Source of the DNA: Seriola aureovittata
Lineage: Eukaryota; Chordata; Actinopteri; Carangiformes; Carangidae
Assembly (NCBI RefSeq): GCF_021018895.1
Contig: NC_079384.1
Coordinates: forward strand, 2,034,640-2,098,639
DNA: 64,000 nt
Direction: 5' to 3'
The notes beneath the pieces are model-generated. The model did not search any database. It had not been told where the DNA came from and saw only the letters and a program-made list of their open reading frames with translations. Positions 1 to 13,192 of this stretch are shown here, piece by piece (position 1 is the stretch's first letter; the number at the start of each line of letters is the position of its first letter). The translations under genes were made by a program, and so were the position numbers.

Positions 1-205
1 TATATAAGTATTTATTTATAAGTTTTAAACAGTCTGTCCTGCTGCTGAGAGAAAAAAACACAACTGAAACATAAAATATAGTAAAATAATGATATGAAAT
101 AACAATATAATTACATCGCAATAATATTGGACATCGCGATATTTGAGCTGTGGACTGTATTGAGATATTGAAAATATTTATCGCCCGAATCCAAGACAAA
201 CTCCT
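1..205 (+). repeat. Dispersed fish-type repeat, copy A (partial)
   Basis: The stretch shares ordered words with 16,055-16,290 in the same orientation: TATTTATTT, an ACAGT-x-TGTCCTGCTGCT block, CTGAAACAT-AAATA and a segment with ATCGCGATATTTG ending ATATTGAAAATAT. It runs off the left edge. I recognise the pattern as a common noncoding fish repeat but cannot name the family. Confidence 0.55.
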
Positions 206-1228
206 GCACTAAAACAACAACAAACAAAAATGTATAGTGAATATATTCAGGCAGGAAGTTTTAAAAAAAGACTTAATACGAATATAAAATGTATAAACAG
301 GTCCAACTGTTGCTGCAGGCTGTGGATATAAGGTTCATAATTAACTGTATTTTCTTTTATTTTTAGTAATTTTATCTTTCTGTTTAACTCATTTTATTAG
401 GTATGCAGAGTTTACTGTTTGTTGTTCACATTAAAAAGGTGCAGCTCAGAAATCCAAGTTTATGTGTGATTGTTAACAGTCAGATCGAGCTCCACATACG
501 AACAACCTCCATTACAACACGTATAAACAAGTGCTTCTCCTTCAGACCGAAGAAACTGAACTCTGACAGTTTCAGGGGCAGTAATAGTCGCGCTCAGATG
601 ATTGATGAAGTCGTCTAGATCAATTAAAAAAAGCAGAGTAAAACACAAACGAGCTCACCTCAGTTTTATATGAACATTATTGTTTTAGTATCTTTAGAAA
701 CTTTAGAAAATTGTTTTATTTTAAGACTAAATCGTGTGTTTTCTGAGCCAACGTACACACAGCAGGTGAACAGGTACTGTGCAAGTCACATGTCTTTTCC
801 AATAAAGTCCCCTGGCCAGATAAAACAGGCTTGTTTGAACATTTTATTGAATCCATCTGATGATTAATCCACGCTGAAATATCTCAGCTTCACAGCCTAA
901 ATCAACCTGGCTTAAATGCCACCGGCATCACGGGGCTGAAGGTGAAAGTATCTGAGGAATCCTGTGATTTAAATCGTTATTTTTAGACGGATGTATCCCT
1001 GCGGACTCTCAGAACAGAGAGAGCAACGCAGCGTCCCCCCCCCCCCACACACACCACCCCACCCCCCCCCCACCCCCCCCATCTCCTGGACCTTCCAAAG
1101 TTTTCCATGATGTCATTCTGAGGCGCAGGAGTGAGAGTAATTGAAGAGGCAGATGAACATAAACTGGAATCTCCTCAAATTCAGCCGTTGGTTTTATTCA
1201 CTTATTGTTCAGATCAGGCTGTAGATGT
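206..1228. other. Gene-free flank, no gene seen
   Basis: A/T-rich single-copy-looking sequence without coding signal. A C/A-rich low-complexity patch occupies 1,036-1,081. Confidence 0.6.
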
Positions 1229-1265
<37 letters not shown>

Positions 1266-1307
1266 ATAAAACAACTGGTGTTCCTGCCAAAGACCAGACG
1301 ACAGACT

Positions 1308-1350
<43 letters not shown>

Positions 1351-1364
1351 AGAGAGAGAGAGAG
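1229..1364. repeat. G35 run, then (CA)n and (AG)n
   Basis: Thirty-five G (1,229-1,263) are followed by unique sequence, a 41-bp CA tract (1,309-1,349) and a short AG tract (1,351-1,364). Confidence 0.95.
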
Positions 1365-2503
1365 ATAAGTCTTTACTGACACAGTGGGACGTTCTTCCTT
1401 TGCTGCTGCAGATACAGTAGAAACACAGTGTCGTGTTCTAACAAACGTCTCAGTCAGTTAAATGACGTCGTAATTTAAATGTTGTTAGAAACAGTAAAAG
1501 TTAAGAAGAGTTTTTAACAAAAAAAAAAAAAATCCAGATACAATAACAACATCATGTACAATATGTGCTTTAATGTAAACTCACAAGGGACGATAGAAAA
1601 ACTATTAAAGTTTAAAATTTTATTAATAATTTCTCTGGATCCTTGAAAAAAATTCAACCCCCCCCGAACCTCACATTTATCTTTTTATTATGCAACAAAT
1701 TCAAATAATAAAAAAGAAAAAAGAATGAATGCCCCTCCCCTTCTCTGCCCTGCTTCTCATTTTCATACAGTCCCTAACACTGATAAACGTTTTTTATGAA
1801 TATAAATATCTTTAATTTGATCATTTAAAAAAGTTACAACAAAGACGTGAACTGTACCGAATAATTTTCTTATTTAAAACATAACACACACATATAACAG
1901 AATCAAAAACTGTGAATTTTAAACTAAATCATTAACAAATATAAAAACACAAAAATAAAAATAATATAATAAATTCGTTTTTTTAAAAACTGAATTTTAA
2001 ACTAGATCTAGAACTATGAAAAACGATTAAAAATAATATAATAAATGTGATTAAAAAACAACAAAAAACAAAGCCCCTTAATGTTAAAAAGCTAATAATG
2101 ATGCAGCACTGTGTGTTCAGGGCTGTTTCTGAGTAAAACCTCAGTCAGCTCTGTGTGACACGGCTTCGTTATGAACGTGAGTGAATTAATGAATTTCTTA
2201 TAGTTGAAATATCCTGTCACTAATGATTTATTGATCTTTGTGTATTAATTAACTCTTCATTTGTTTCCGTCCCTTTCCTCTCGTGGAAAGAATAATGTGA
2301 ACGTGGAGCGTGTCCAGTGTTGATGTCTGGAGTAATTCGTACAGTCAGAGTCTCCAGGTGGAGGCCGGGTTATGAGCAGTGTGGCTCAGCAGGACTCAAG
2401 TACACACCTGTCATGTAAAGGCTGTTTGATATATAAATGTTTAGTGTATTTGTTTTAGTCAGAGGAACATGTCGAGTTTATTTCTGTGTTTTCTTGTTGC
2501 CAG
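1365..2503. other. A/T-rich noncoding flank
   Basis: Strongly A/T-rich (1,500-2,100) with an A13 run near 1,520. No exon or recognisable element was seen. Confidence 0.6.
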
Positions 2504-2531
2504 AATAATAATAATAATAATAATAATAATA
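2504..2531. repeat. (AAT)n microsatellite
   Basis: About nine tandem AAT units. Confidence 0.95.
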
Positions 2532-2582
2532 CATGATGCACTTGAGCAGAACATCTAGAGCCTTCACACAATGTCTTTGTGT

Positions 2583-2585
<3 letters not shown>

Positions 2586-2645
<60 letters not shown>
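2586..2645. repeat. (TG)30 microsatellite
   Basis: An uninterrupted 60-bp TG run. Confidence 0.95.
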
Positions 2646-2646
<1 letters not shown>

Positions 2647-2771
2647 CTTAGGGACAAAGCTGTGTCCCTTTCTGTCCCCAGTTGGGAATAAGCTGATTTT
2701 TTGGGTCAGTGGTTTACATTAGGGTTGGGTCATGGTCAGGGTAAGGGTGTGTGTGTTTGTGTGTGGGTGTG

Positions 2772-2774
<3 letters not shown>

Positions 2775-2828
<54 letters not shown>
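2775..2828. repeat. Compound (GT)n(GA)n microsatellite
   Basis: A 34-bp GT run passes directly into a 20-bp GA run. The ORFs over it (CV and TH/SLT repeats) are artefacts. Confidence 0.95.
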
Positions 2829-3238
2829 CGTTGGGACAGAGGCAGTGGGCGAGTTCACACCGAGCACAGAGGAGTTTCAGGTTTGGCTCTTTTCCAGGAG
2901 TGAATGTGGAGAGCTGGTGTCTCATCACTCTGATGTTTTCTCTCTGAATGATCCTGAGACGATCCGAGTTCCACCACAGAGCTGCAGCTCTGAGGACGGA
3001 GAGCCACACGAGATTCAGACTGAGCTCTTCTTGTTCACAGAGTTTTGTCAGCGGTGATACAAGATCCCTAAAGCTTTACAAGAGTCCACATGATGGCATC
3101 ATTAACACGAGTTTGCCATAACAGGTGTTAATAGTGTTCTGCTGCCCGCTCACACTCTGAAAACCTGCTGCTTTTGGAACGTGTTCCTCAAAATCATTTT
3201 CCATGTTCGAGTTTCAGAGACTGAAGAATTCATCTGTA

Positions 3239-3740
3239 ACTAGAGTCACCTCCTCGTGGTCGTATCCCTCCGCCGCTCAGACTAGTTCCAGGTCACTTCC
3301 CTGTTTATCCAGAGTCAGAGAACATATGAACCGCTGGTGTGAGATTATGTCATAATTGCTGTGAAGTCTTGAGTAATGGCTAAAAAGTGTTTTGTGAGGT
3401 CACTTTGACCTTGACCTTTGACCTTTGACCACCAAATTCTAATCAGTTCGTCCTTGAGTCCCAGGTGATCGTTTTTACCACATTTGAAGAAGTTCTCTCA
3501 AGGTGTTTCGGAGATATTGCGTTCACAAGGCCAAAACTGTGTTTTGTGAGGTCACTATGACCGCGCCCTTTGACCTTTGACCCCCAAAATCTAATCAAAT
3601 TGCCCTTGAGTCCAAGTGAACGTTTTTGGCAGATTTGAAGAAGCTCCATCAAGGTGATACTGAGATATCGTGTCCAGGACAAAGTGACGGACAAAATGAT
3701 GCGCAACCGATGAACAACCGACGAACAACCGACGAACAAA
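3239..3740. repeat. Dispersed repeat with DR1-type sites, copy 1 (internally duplicated)
   Basis: It begins with TAGAGTCACCTCCTCGTGG and contains two tandem versions of a roughly 160-bp module: TTTTGTGAGGTCAC, then TGACCTTTGACC, CTAATCA, TTGAGTCC, ATTTGAAGAAG and GAGATAT. The same order recurs at 16,288-16,752. TGACCTTTGACC words at 3,412, 3,419 and 3,571 match the DR1 nuclear-receptor site on the reverse strand. I know this as a frequent fish repeat without coding capacity; I cannot name the family. Confidence 0.75.
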
Positions 3741-5838
3741 CCGAAAACAAGCTGAAAACAAGTTGTCATCGTCAGTATTCCTCCTACCACCGTCACAGGA
3801 ACAGGCAGGAACACATATTTACCCTTTAAGCCTTGATTTCAGATCCTGCTGAGGTGCATTGATTGTTGAGTTGGTCCCTTGTTCATCAGACCTGTGATTA
3901 CCTTTTGTTATGAACCTTTTTTTCAACGCGCCTCAGTAAACATGCAATCAGACTCCACTGGCCTCAGATCAGAGAGCTGATTGGGTAGCGTTCCGGTTAC
4001 TCAGCACTAGATTTAACATGAAAACACAGATTTTTACCTGATACAGCTCCGGGCAACGCATCGTCTCATTTAGTGGGCCCGGAGTGGAGGGGAGGTCCGG
4101 GTGGGCAGGGAGCTTGTTTGGCAGCTCGGGAGCCTCCAACACCTGCAGTAAAAACAGCTCTTATTGCTCCAGTCTGGCTCATTCGTGCAGCACCTTTCCC
4201 CCCATGAGCCCAGTGGATTCCACACTGATTTGATGGTGGCTGGAGTTTGGGGAGATTACTCTCATCTGGAGGAGATTAGTCAGTAATACTGATAGACATG
4301 ATCAGCCCGACACTTCATCATTTCATGCAGTTTAACGTCGGCTCGCCTGTTTGTGCAGCGCCGTGCCCCTGCACTGACTGATTCATTTTCATCAGAGGAA
4401 ATTAACTTAGCTTTCTGATTATAGACAATCATGCGTTGTGCAACAGCTTTAACTCCGTGCCTATGGTTATAATTTGAACTTTTAGTTCAGTGGAAAAAAT
4501 ATTTGAAATGAATGTAATGAACAGATATTACTGTGGACATGATAAGAACGGCTCGTTCTGTAAATAGCACTTAGCAATCCTCATTATGGAAAGTGTTCTG
4601 CAGAGCTGCCAGAGGTTTTATCTGAACCACCATCAGAATAAAACCTCAACACCATAACAAAAACCAGCATTTCTTCTTTTTTTTTGTGAGGGAACAGGTG
4701 GAATGTGTGCCGATGCATTTTTTCCCTCCTGTTGTTTTTAGCTCCTAATTCATGCGTGAAATTACTCACATGTTCATTCATCATTCAGGCCGAGAGCAAC
4801 AGAGCCCTGGACGAGAATCAGTTGATGGATAGAACATTTCTGAGGGCAGATATGACCTCAGTCCACACGGTGCAGTAAACAGATTTATTATTTATCAAAC
4901 CAGCCTGTGGGACGTGATGAAAAACCGAATGGTAGAACATGAAATAAATAAAGGGGATGGTTGAAAAAAATATAAAAACCCAGGGACTATGTTTGTAGTG
5001 CCGGCCCAGGTTTGTAATTGGTTTCATATTTAGTTATACTACAGTAAAACTTATTGAAAGGTATACTGGGGTTCTGTGAGCTCAGACACATAAATAAGTC
5101 TTTGTTACCTTTGTTGCAAAAATGCTGCGTACCGCCTGATGCCAAGTGCTCTGTTGACTGGACATTGATCGCTGATTTGCTTTCTTTTTTTTTTTTTTTT
5201 TTGTAAGCTGTGAAATATTCATCTGCCTGCGCCAAGTCTTGTTCACCTATCTGGAATGTACAGTTAAAATTGCTCTGCAGCTAATATAAATACAGGCCAC
5301 GGCTGTTGTAGAGCACAGAGATGGCAGGCCCTTGTGTGGAGTGCAAGTAACTCTTAGTCACAGGCTTCTCCAGTGATGTGGAAGCTGGTCATGTTGATAA
5401 ATCTGAGTGTGTGTGTTCTTGTTCCTGCCCTCGATCGCCGACAAGCAATTAAGACGATGAGGTCACCGCTGAGATTGGCGATGACAAACCGGCGGCTGTA
5501 ACCTCCCAAAGAGCCACTCAGTAGTGTTCAATATTTAAAGCTCCATCCAGTGTAAAGGTCTGTGTCCATGTGTAGTGTGATTATAGATCAGCTCTAGCTT
5601 CTATATTAATACTGTGAAAGTATCAAAGCCTCAGTCCACAGAGAAATGCACACAGCCTGTATTCAGAAACTGAGCCTTAAAACCAGCCGTCAGGACTTCT
5701 GGAACTTTGTGATGTCACAACAAAGCAGCCACCAAGCCCCGCCCACCTGGACCCACCATCCAAACCTTGGAGGATTTGGTTTCTCTCAGTGTTTTTACCT
5801 GAAATCTACTTTATTTTTATTGGATCACTCAGAAAACA
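3741..5838. other. Gene-free flank, largely single-copy-looking
   Basis: No gene was seen. It holds a T18 run near 5,185-5,202, otherwise mixed A/T-rich sequence with many TAAT/ATTA words. Possible regulatory sequence; not testable from sequence alone. Confidence 0.5.
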
Positions 5839-5890
5839 GTGAGCCAATCAGAAGAGAGGCTCAGAGCCTCCTCTCTTCTGATTGGCTCAC
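5839..5890. repeat. Perfect 21-bp inverted repeat (hairpin)
   Basis: Arms 5,839-5,859 and 5,870-5,890 are exact reverse complements, both with the CCAATCAGA/TCTGATTGG word, around a 10-nt spacer. It lies in a 5,650-5,950 segment that reads like a foldback mobile element, but no target duplication was identified. Confidence 0.9.
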
Positions 5891-8800
5891 CGACCTGTTG
5901 TTACTAGAGCTGCAGAGAGAAGCCTGAGAGAGGAGACGTAAAACTACACTGAGATGGTTTTTATATCTTCTGATGGATCAACACTTCAAATAAAACACAG
6001 AAGAAGAAGAAAAGGTGGGCCACACTTCACCAACTCACCTGGAACACCTGCAGCGTCAGACTCCTTTGTCCAATCATTGTTTATTTTCCTGTAAACAAAC
6101 AGGGACACGTTGTAAAGGAAGGAGACACCTGCCACAGCAATGATCTGTTCCTCCTCCGTTGTGCTCGGGAACAAACGGGAACCAAAGTTTACACGGTTGT
6201 GTTCTCTAGTGTCCTATAGAGCGGAGCACTTCTGCATTCTGATTGGTTGCCACCAAACCCAGTCAGGGGGTAGTTACTGTGTCTGTGTACCATACAAATA
6301 CAGAGCTGTTCATACCAACGAGTCAAGGTTTGATAATTAATTTCATAAACAACTGGACCGTTTGTTTATTTGCTCATAATTCATTAATGTGTTTGTGTAT
6401 TAAATAATATCAAACACACCGTGGATCCATATTTAGGCAGCCAGAGAAATGACACTGTATGATCTCGTCAGCTGACTCACATGTGGGGGAATAGATGTTA
6501 TTATGATTTCATGGCTTCTTTTATTATGAGAGGGATTTTCAGATTTGAAGCTGCTGTCCACTGGAAACAAAAACTCAGCCGGGCAGCTATTAAACTTTCC
6601 GTGATTGTCGCTAATATGCGCTGTGGATATGAGCAAGGACAAATGTAATATAGAGGGAGTTAAAGGGCTTACCTCCGAAGCTTCTGTTCAGAGTTTTCAT
6701 TATTTGTTAGAGTCAACACGAAGGCAGGCAATTAAAGGAGTGCCCTCTATCATCTGTCACCACAGATACCAGCCGTGTTTATTATAACAGCTTTAAAAGC
6801 TTCTCTGGAAGAGTCTTCACAGTTTATCACATGGACTTTATATTCTCAGAGGAATCACTAATCAGTGACAGAGATCTAATCTGTGCTCCTCTGTAATTAT
6901 TCATTCATCAGCTGTTAGCCGGAGAGATAAGGACCGTCTCGGATTATCTATCTCTCCACAGCTCCGGAAAAAAAGATGAGGTCATTGCATCCAGCGGGTT
7001 ATTTTTAGAGCCCGTTAACGGTGGCATATTAAACAAAACGCTTAGAAATTCAATTAAGAAAGCACTCGTCCACAATGACCTGAAAATAACCCAGAGTTAT
7101 TCTAAAACAAAGGCTCTGCCGAGCAGCCGCTGCGCCGCCTCACATGTGGTTTGGAAACAGGAGTGCTTAAAACCACAGATTCTTAAGGGCTGCAGAGATT
7201 AATGAAGAGTTTCTTTTTCCAGGTGTTGTATTGTGGATACAAGAGCTTTGGGCGGTGAATTTTTTACCAAGGGGAGAAATCCTCACGGTAGAAATGAAAA
7301 CAGTAACACAATATACGGCTCTGATCCGGCTCACGGCTCAGATGCAGGAGCGGTAGCACATTCCAGAGCCCAGAGAGAGGAAGCGAGGAAAGACGGCTCG
7401 GGATTGGCGCTCAGTTATCGATCACGCGTACGGCGTTTTACGTGAATGGAGCCGCTGCCGTAGATTCCCACAGGAGCTGTTCCAGTCTGAGGAAAGGTTT
7501 TACCGGTTTTCACAGACTTTTCTCCTTCAAACCTTTTTAATTAGCTTGTCTGACACCTGCGTATAAATATCAATAAAACAGACATCTTAGTCCATCATGT
7601 CATTTTCTGCACATAGGTCTGTCATCTTCAGCACTTCCCCGGGCTGTTCGTCATCTCCCTCTGCTTTCGTTGGCAGCGCTCGGAGCTGCCACATGCCTTT
7701 TTGATTTGAATGTAAAATACTGAGACTAACGAAGACAAAGTGGAGCTGCCGCAGTGAAAAGTCAGACTAATTGATTTGTCATATTGGCACAAGTTTAATG
7801 AGACTAATCATCACAAGGCTGAAAGTGCAAACTAAACAGATTAGATTTCATGCTGGTCTTCTCTCGCTGATCTCTCTGCTGAGCTCCGGGCTCACGCCTG
7901 AGATTTCACCCCGACTTTCACTTTAACTTCACAAAGACTTTCACTTTTTAGGCGCCGCTCGAAGAAAGATCTGTTCTCAAAACTCAAAACTTCAGGCTGA
8001 TAAACAAACAAATAAATGAATGGTTCATTTTGTCTGCCGGTATAGAGATTCCAGCTGTGTTGCTTCACTGCTCCTAATGGTTCCTATTACATTATTATAT
8101 TGGATATCATAATTATTATAGTATTATTATATTGCTGAGATTGTTTTATTATATTGTTCTTAAAAAGAAACGACCAGCTTTTTGACTTGGAATATATTAA
8201 TATACATATATATGATTCTGACAGGTAAACTTTTAGTTATATATTCACATATCATATTTAATATAATATTAATGACCGTATGAAATGTTTATCTAAGCTG
8301 TAGGAATCAGGATCTCTTCTCTGAATTAAAAATAAGGTGTTTTTAACGAAGCTGAAATGGTTTTAGAAACATATTTAACGAAGGTGTCTCCTGTTGTTTC
8401 AGGTTGTAGCTCCAGGTTGTGAACTAACGAGGTCACCACTGTTCCCCGTTTCTCCCCATCGACCAACAGTATTTAGTTTCAGTCATGTTGCTCTTAAATA
8501 TCATTTCAAGTGTAGAAATGTCTGTAAATTTACTGAGGGCACGTTAGAGCAAAAGGCTCGTTTAGGATGGAAACAGAGTTTAGACTGAAGCGGGACATCA
8601 CTGTCTTCACTTGGGACCGTAACCACTGTAACTGTAAGCGAGACGAGAGCGTTACTCATGACGTGTTTAATATCGTCTTCAGTCGTCTGGATCGGTCGGT
8701 AAGAATATTCTGATGTCACATGACATTTCTCTGCGGTGACGTTCAGACTCTTCGCCGCTCGCTGCCGTTCACAGCTGCTGATGTGTGAAACACAGAGCGA

Positions 8801-11800
8801 AACCTTGTTGTTGTTCGACACAGGAACTCATCTGTTTAACTGGAATCACAGATCATGAAAATATCACATTAAAGCTTTTCTGCTCGTGTTGCTGCGCTCT
8901 GCAAATGCAACCAATAACTCACATAATGAACAAACGGGGGGGAGGGGGGGTTGGATCAGCCAAGTACAATAGGCCCTGCTTCTAATAACTGTGATCCCAG
9001 TCATGTATCAAGGTACACAATACCAGCAGAGGAGGGTTGCATGCAAGGTGAAATCATTCTCAGCTCTGTTCCACCTTGCTCTCCCAGCCGTCCTCATGTG
9101 TTGTGAATAATAAAAAAAGAAGAATTCATTTTATGGTTTTACTAGTCAGCAACGCAGGTATGCATTTGTCAAAATAGGGGGAAAGTTAGAACCACATGTT
9201 AATTTGAATGGGAGGCACCTGGTTGTGATTATGGCGGCGCTGCAGATGATGGAAACACACAGTGGGCTGAGCACGATGGACGGGACGACGCCGGCTCAGA
9301 TCAGAGCAGAAACATTTATAAGGTCTGAAGGACGGGCGCACTGAGGACACATATTGCTGTGTTTATGAGCGGATCACAGCGCTGATGGACAGCGAAGAGT
9401 CTCCACACAAACAGCAAATTTTCCATAAATTATAATGTAATTTACTTTACTACTTCCCTCTCGGTATGTGGGCTTGTTTGAGTTCTTTTCTTCTCAGTTA
9501 GAGGCCTCGGAAGAGCTCGCAACCAAGCGTTTTTGAGGTGTTATTCATTTCAAATTTCTGAATTCTGTGAGAGCCAAACCTTTAACAGGTGTGGGGAAAT
9601 AAAAGATGAAGAAAACACGGTTTTGTCAGACATCCGCTTTTTGTTAAACCTTTTTGTGTTGTGATCCAGGCCATGCTGAAACACACAAGTGCATCTGCTA
9701 AACAGCACAATGAAAGAGAAGGAAACTGATATAGAGCAAGCATTCAGTGTAAAACGGGGTAAACACAGACAGTGAGATCATCCACTTGCATCCCTAATTA
9801 AACATAGGCTTCAGTCCATGTTGTAGCTGTCGACCCGACTGTGACGGGAGAAGGAGAAATGTGAGGAAACACGTAGCACACGGTACGACCGAGTCGATCT
9901 GCTCTCGCAGGAAAGTGAAGTCACATTAACGTCACTGTGAGTCTAAGTCTTCGGCCCAGAGGCGAGTCGTGATCAGCTGTCAGGAGCTCAGCAGCTGAAG
10001 CCAGCTTGTGTGTCATCAATCATATTTTATATATTTATTTTGACTGGACTTTGTCGAAAACTTGGTTTCAAATCCGGGATTAAACAGATCGAAATGGACG
10101 GAGGGTTAAAGTTTGGAGAAAAACCCTCAGAAAATCTACGGCACAAACAAACGACCACACAGCTGCGTCACACTTTGACCCAGTGATGATAAATCTTACT
10201 ACTACAACAGGATAAAGGGTAAAAAAGAAGTGATGACATTTTACATCCAAGAGGTCAAAGGTCAACTTCACTGTGACATCATAATGTTCTGCAAAGACTC
10301 TCCTGCTGTAACAGGTTTTCGAGCATCAGTTCATCCTTTTAGCTTCTTCTTTCTTCACCAGCCAAACGATAACTTTGTGCCGGTTGTAAAACTTCATGAC
10401 TGCTTCCTGGAACCAGGCGGTAAATGTCAGAACCAGAACAATAAACTAACAGAGGGTTAAAATGTTTTGTGTATGTAGCTTTCTACATTTAGGTTGATCA
10501 GTGGAACTTAAAGAAGGACTGCAGACACCAGTATCTGTAATCAGCAGCAGCAGAACGATGATTCAGCCTGAGCATGTGATGCTGTTCTTCACACACAGGC
10601 AAAGTGAGGCCGAGTGTTGTGATTGATAAGCCTCGCTATCTGCTGCCTTCGCCCTCTCGTAGATATGTTCTTCATTAAAGCGCGGATCAGAGAATCCGTC
10701 AGCTGTTGCCTCCAAATGTCTCCTAAATGCTGCCCACCCCAAAGGCCAAGTACAACATGGCACGAGGGTCATATTTTTTTAAAGGTTTCAGCTGACATAC
10801 CAGAAGCTATGGGAATCAGCTTCAGCAAAAACAACAGAATACCAACTTTTATATCGAGATCACGCTCGGGCCAGTTGCATGGAGAGATCCTATCAGGGTC
10901 AAGTATGTGTTCATTACAGATGTTCTTCAATTAATGCTCAGTGCAGCGATCTAGTTTGATCATTCTGTGTTTATGTACGCCGCGCTTCGTTTTCGCTACA
11001 CCTTGGAAATTTCATTAAAGTGAAGAGGAGCTAGAACAGGTATCCGGCTTTTGATCCACTGTTTGCTTTGGTTTGATGTGGACGGCCGTCGAATGATACT
11101 GAACATCGCGCTACTGGGAAATTACGAGGTGGGGAGACCGGGCTAAAAGAGACTTTGTGTTTAATAAGAAGGGGAGAGTCGGCTGAAATAAATCCATATT
11201 ATATTTTATGTTAATACATTCAAATAAATATGTAATAACTATAATATTTATCTCTACAGGTTCCATAAAAAGACAGACCTTCTTATTCTTTTCAACGTAG
11301 CCTTCCCAACATGCATCTCTTCCTCTAGAGCGTTACTTTATGTTTATTCACATTATCATTATGTCATAAACTTTTAGCTTGAAAGCCCTTACTTGTCATT
11401 TCGTGACATGTAAGGGAACTATTTTTCCAATATCTGGGATCGTATGATTTTCCTCCTGCGAGGAACGAGCCCACGGGTCGTCTCTGCGTCAGGGTTGTTA
11501 TGACATCATAGTTAGGTTCTGTTGCTAGGCGACATCTAGTGGTCGCAGTAATGATGACGGGAGCGAAGGGAGACGTGTCGGTGACGTAGAATGAAGAGAG
11601 ACAGAGAGTCCACGTCGGGAGGAGGTGGAGTGTGACACAGGAGAGCCGTGTGTTCGATTCCCACGTGAACAGTTTATGGTGTTTGTTTTTATCTATGACC
11701 GTTTGTTGTTATTGTAACCATGACAACCGAGATCATCTAATAATATTAAAATGATTCTATCTCAAAACACAATCTTATCTTAAACCTAACCAAGTCATGA

Positions 11801-12579
11801 CACTTTATTACTGTAACCGTGGTGATGCCACTGTCAGTACAGTCTGCGTGTTTATTATTGCAACCATGACGACCGAGGTCCGGTTGGCCCGCTGCTGTAG
11901 GAGCACTATATCAGGAGAGAAACAAGCCTCATATCTGCAGATCAGAGTCAGAGATTTGTTCCAGCTGATGCACAATCGGACGTCAGTGAAAGATCTGTGC
12001 GTCACGTTTCTGTGAACATAAATATTTTTGTTGATAACTTTCTTATTCTTTACATCGTAGACACTTGAAACCAACTTGTGGTCACGTTGACGTCCTCTGA
12101 TTTCAACCTGAAGTTTCAACCTAGAGTTATTCTCTCTTTTGAGTTTTTATTTCCATCGTTACAGACTTTAAAGTTCCTGCCCGCTTCCCATGTAAAGCCA
12201 TGTACAGATATAAACAGCGAACCTGAACCTTGTTCCTCCATATTTGTTTTGACCATTCGTCGGTGGATACTCCTTCACCTGTCCAGGCCCTTTACTGTGT
12301 TTCTCTGTTAATGAAATACCTGCAGCAGCCAGTTCGTCCCTCCACGACCTTTACCATCCTCTCTCCCGTCTTCCCGGTATGTGGCCAGAGGCCAGTGTGA
12401 CCTCTGACCCCGCGGAGCCTGAGCCAACAGCAGACCTCTCCAGAGAATTTCAGGCAGCCATCCCCACAGGCCGAGAGTGTTCCCGTCTCTGACAGGGAAG
12501 GAATGATAAGAGTCGCCGGGCAGCACGTTCCCAATCACCACCAAGCCAAATTCTACAACACAAGGTCACACTTGAACAA

Positions 12580-12581
<2 letters not shown>
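5891..12581. other. Gene-free flank without dinucleotide microsatellites
   Basis: No exon was recognised. The block from 2.83 to 12.58 kb lacks any long CA/TG/CT repeat, unlike the rest of the window. A perfect DR1 site, AGGTCAAAGGTCA, lies at 10,252-10,264. The part 6,420-7,900 is rich in AATTA and TAAT words. Noncoding conservation is possible but was not measured. Confidence 0.5.

Positions 12582-12631
<50 letters not shown>
12582..12631. repeat. (CT)25 microsatellite
   Basis: A 50-bp uninterrupted CT run; it makes an artefactual RE-repeat frame on the minus strand. Confidence 0.95.
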
Positions 12632-12632
<1 letters not shown>

Positions 12633-13147
12633 GATCCGGAGTTTACTTTTCCCAGCAGAGTCTGTGACGTCCCACACGTCCAGGTTCATCGTCAAGCTTT
12701 TAAAACAGAAGAGGAATAATGTTGGTCTTGATTAGAATAAGATTTGCAAGTGAAAAGGTGAGAACAGTCACCCGGAGGGAGAGAGCGAAAGCAAGATTCC
12801 TGTCGTCTGTTCACTAATAGGCTGATTAGTGAAAAGGTCACGCTGACAGAGATAACACCAGTGGATTCACTTCCTCCAGTCCGCCGTCTCCTCCCGCCTC
12901 CCCGTCTGTCGAGCTGGTCGCCGTCTGCTGCCGAGGGTTGTTTTTCTGAGGAGTCGCGCCCTCGGACGCGTCGAGGAGCCCCGGACGTTTTCCGAGCTGT
13001 CGGTCAAGCTGAGGAGCAGCCGGGGGGGGGGGGGGGGGCGGACTGATCGCAGGCCTGTGTGAAGTATGCAAGGGAGAGAAAGTCCTCTATGTCAACATGG
13101 CGCTGAGGTGTCTCCAATCACACGCAAATACACATCGCAGCTGACAG

Positions 13148-13192
<45 letters not shown>

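Noticed and set aside
6428..6438. CArG box candidate CCATATTTAGG
   Set aside because: It has seven A/T bases between CC and GG instead of six and lies 21 kb from the gene.
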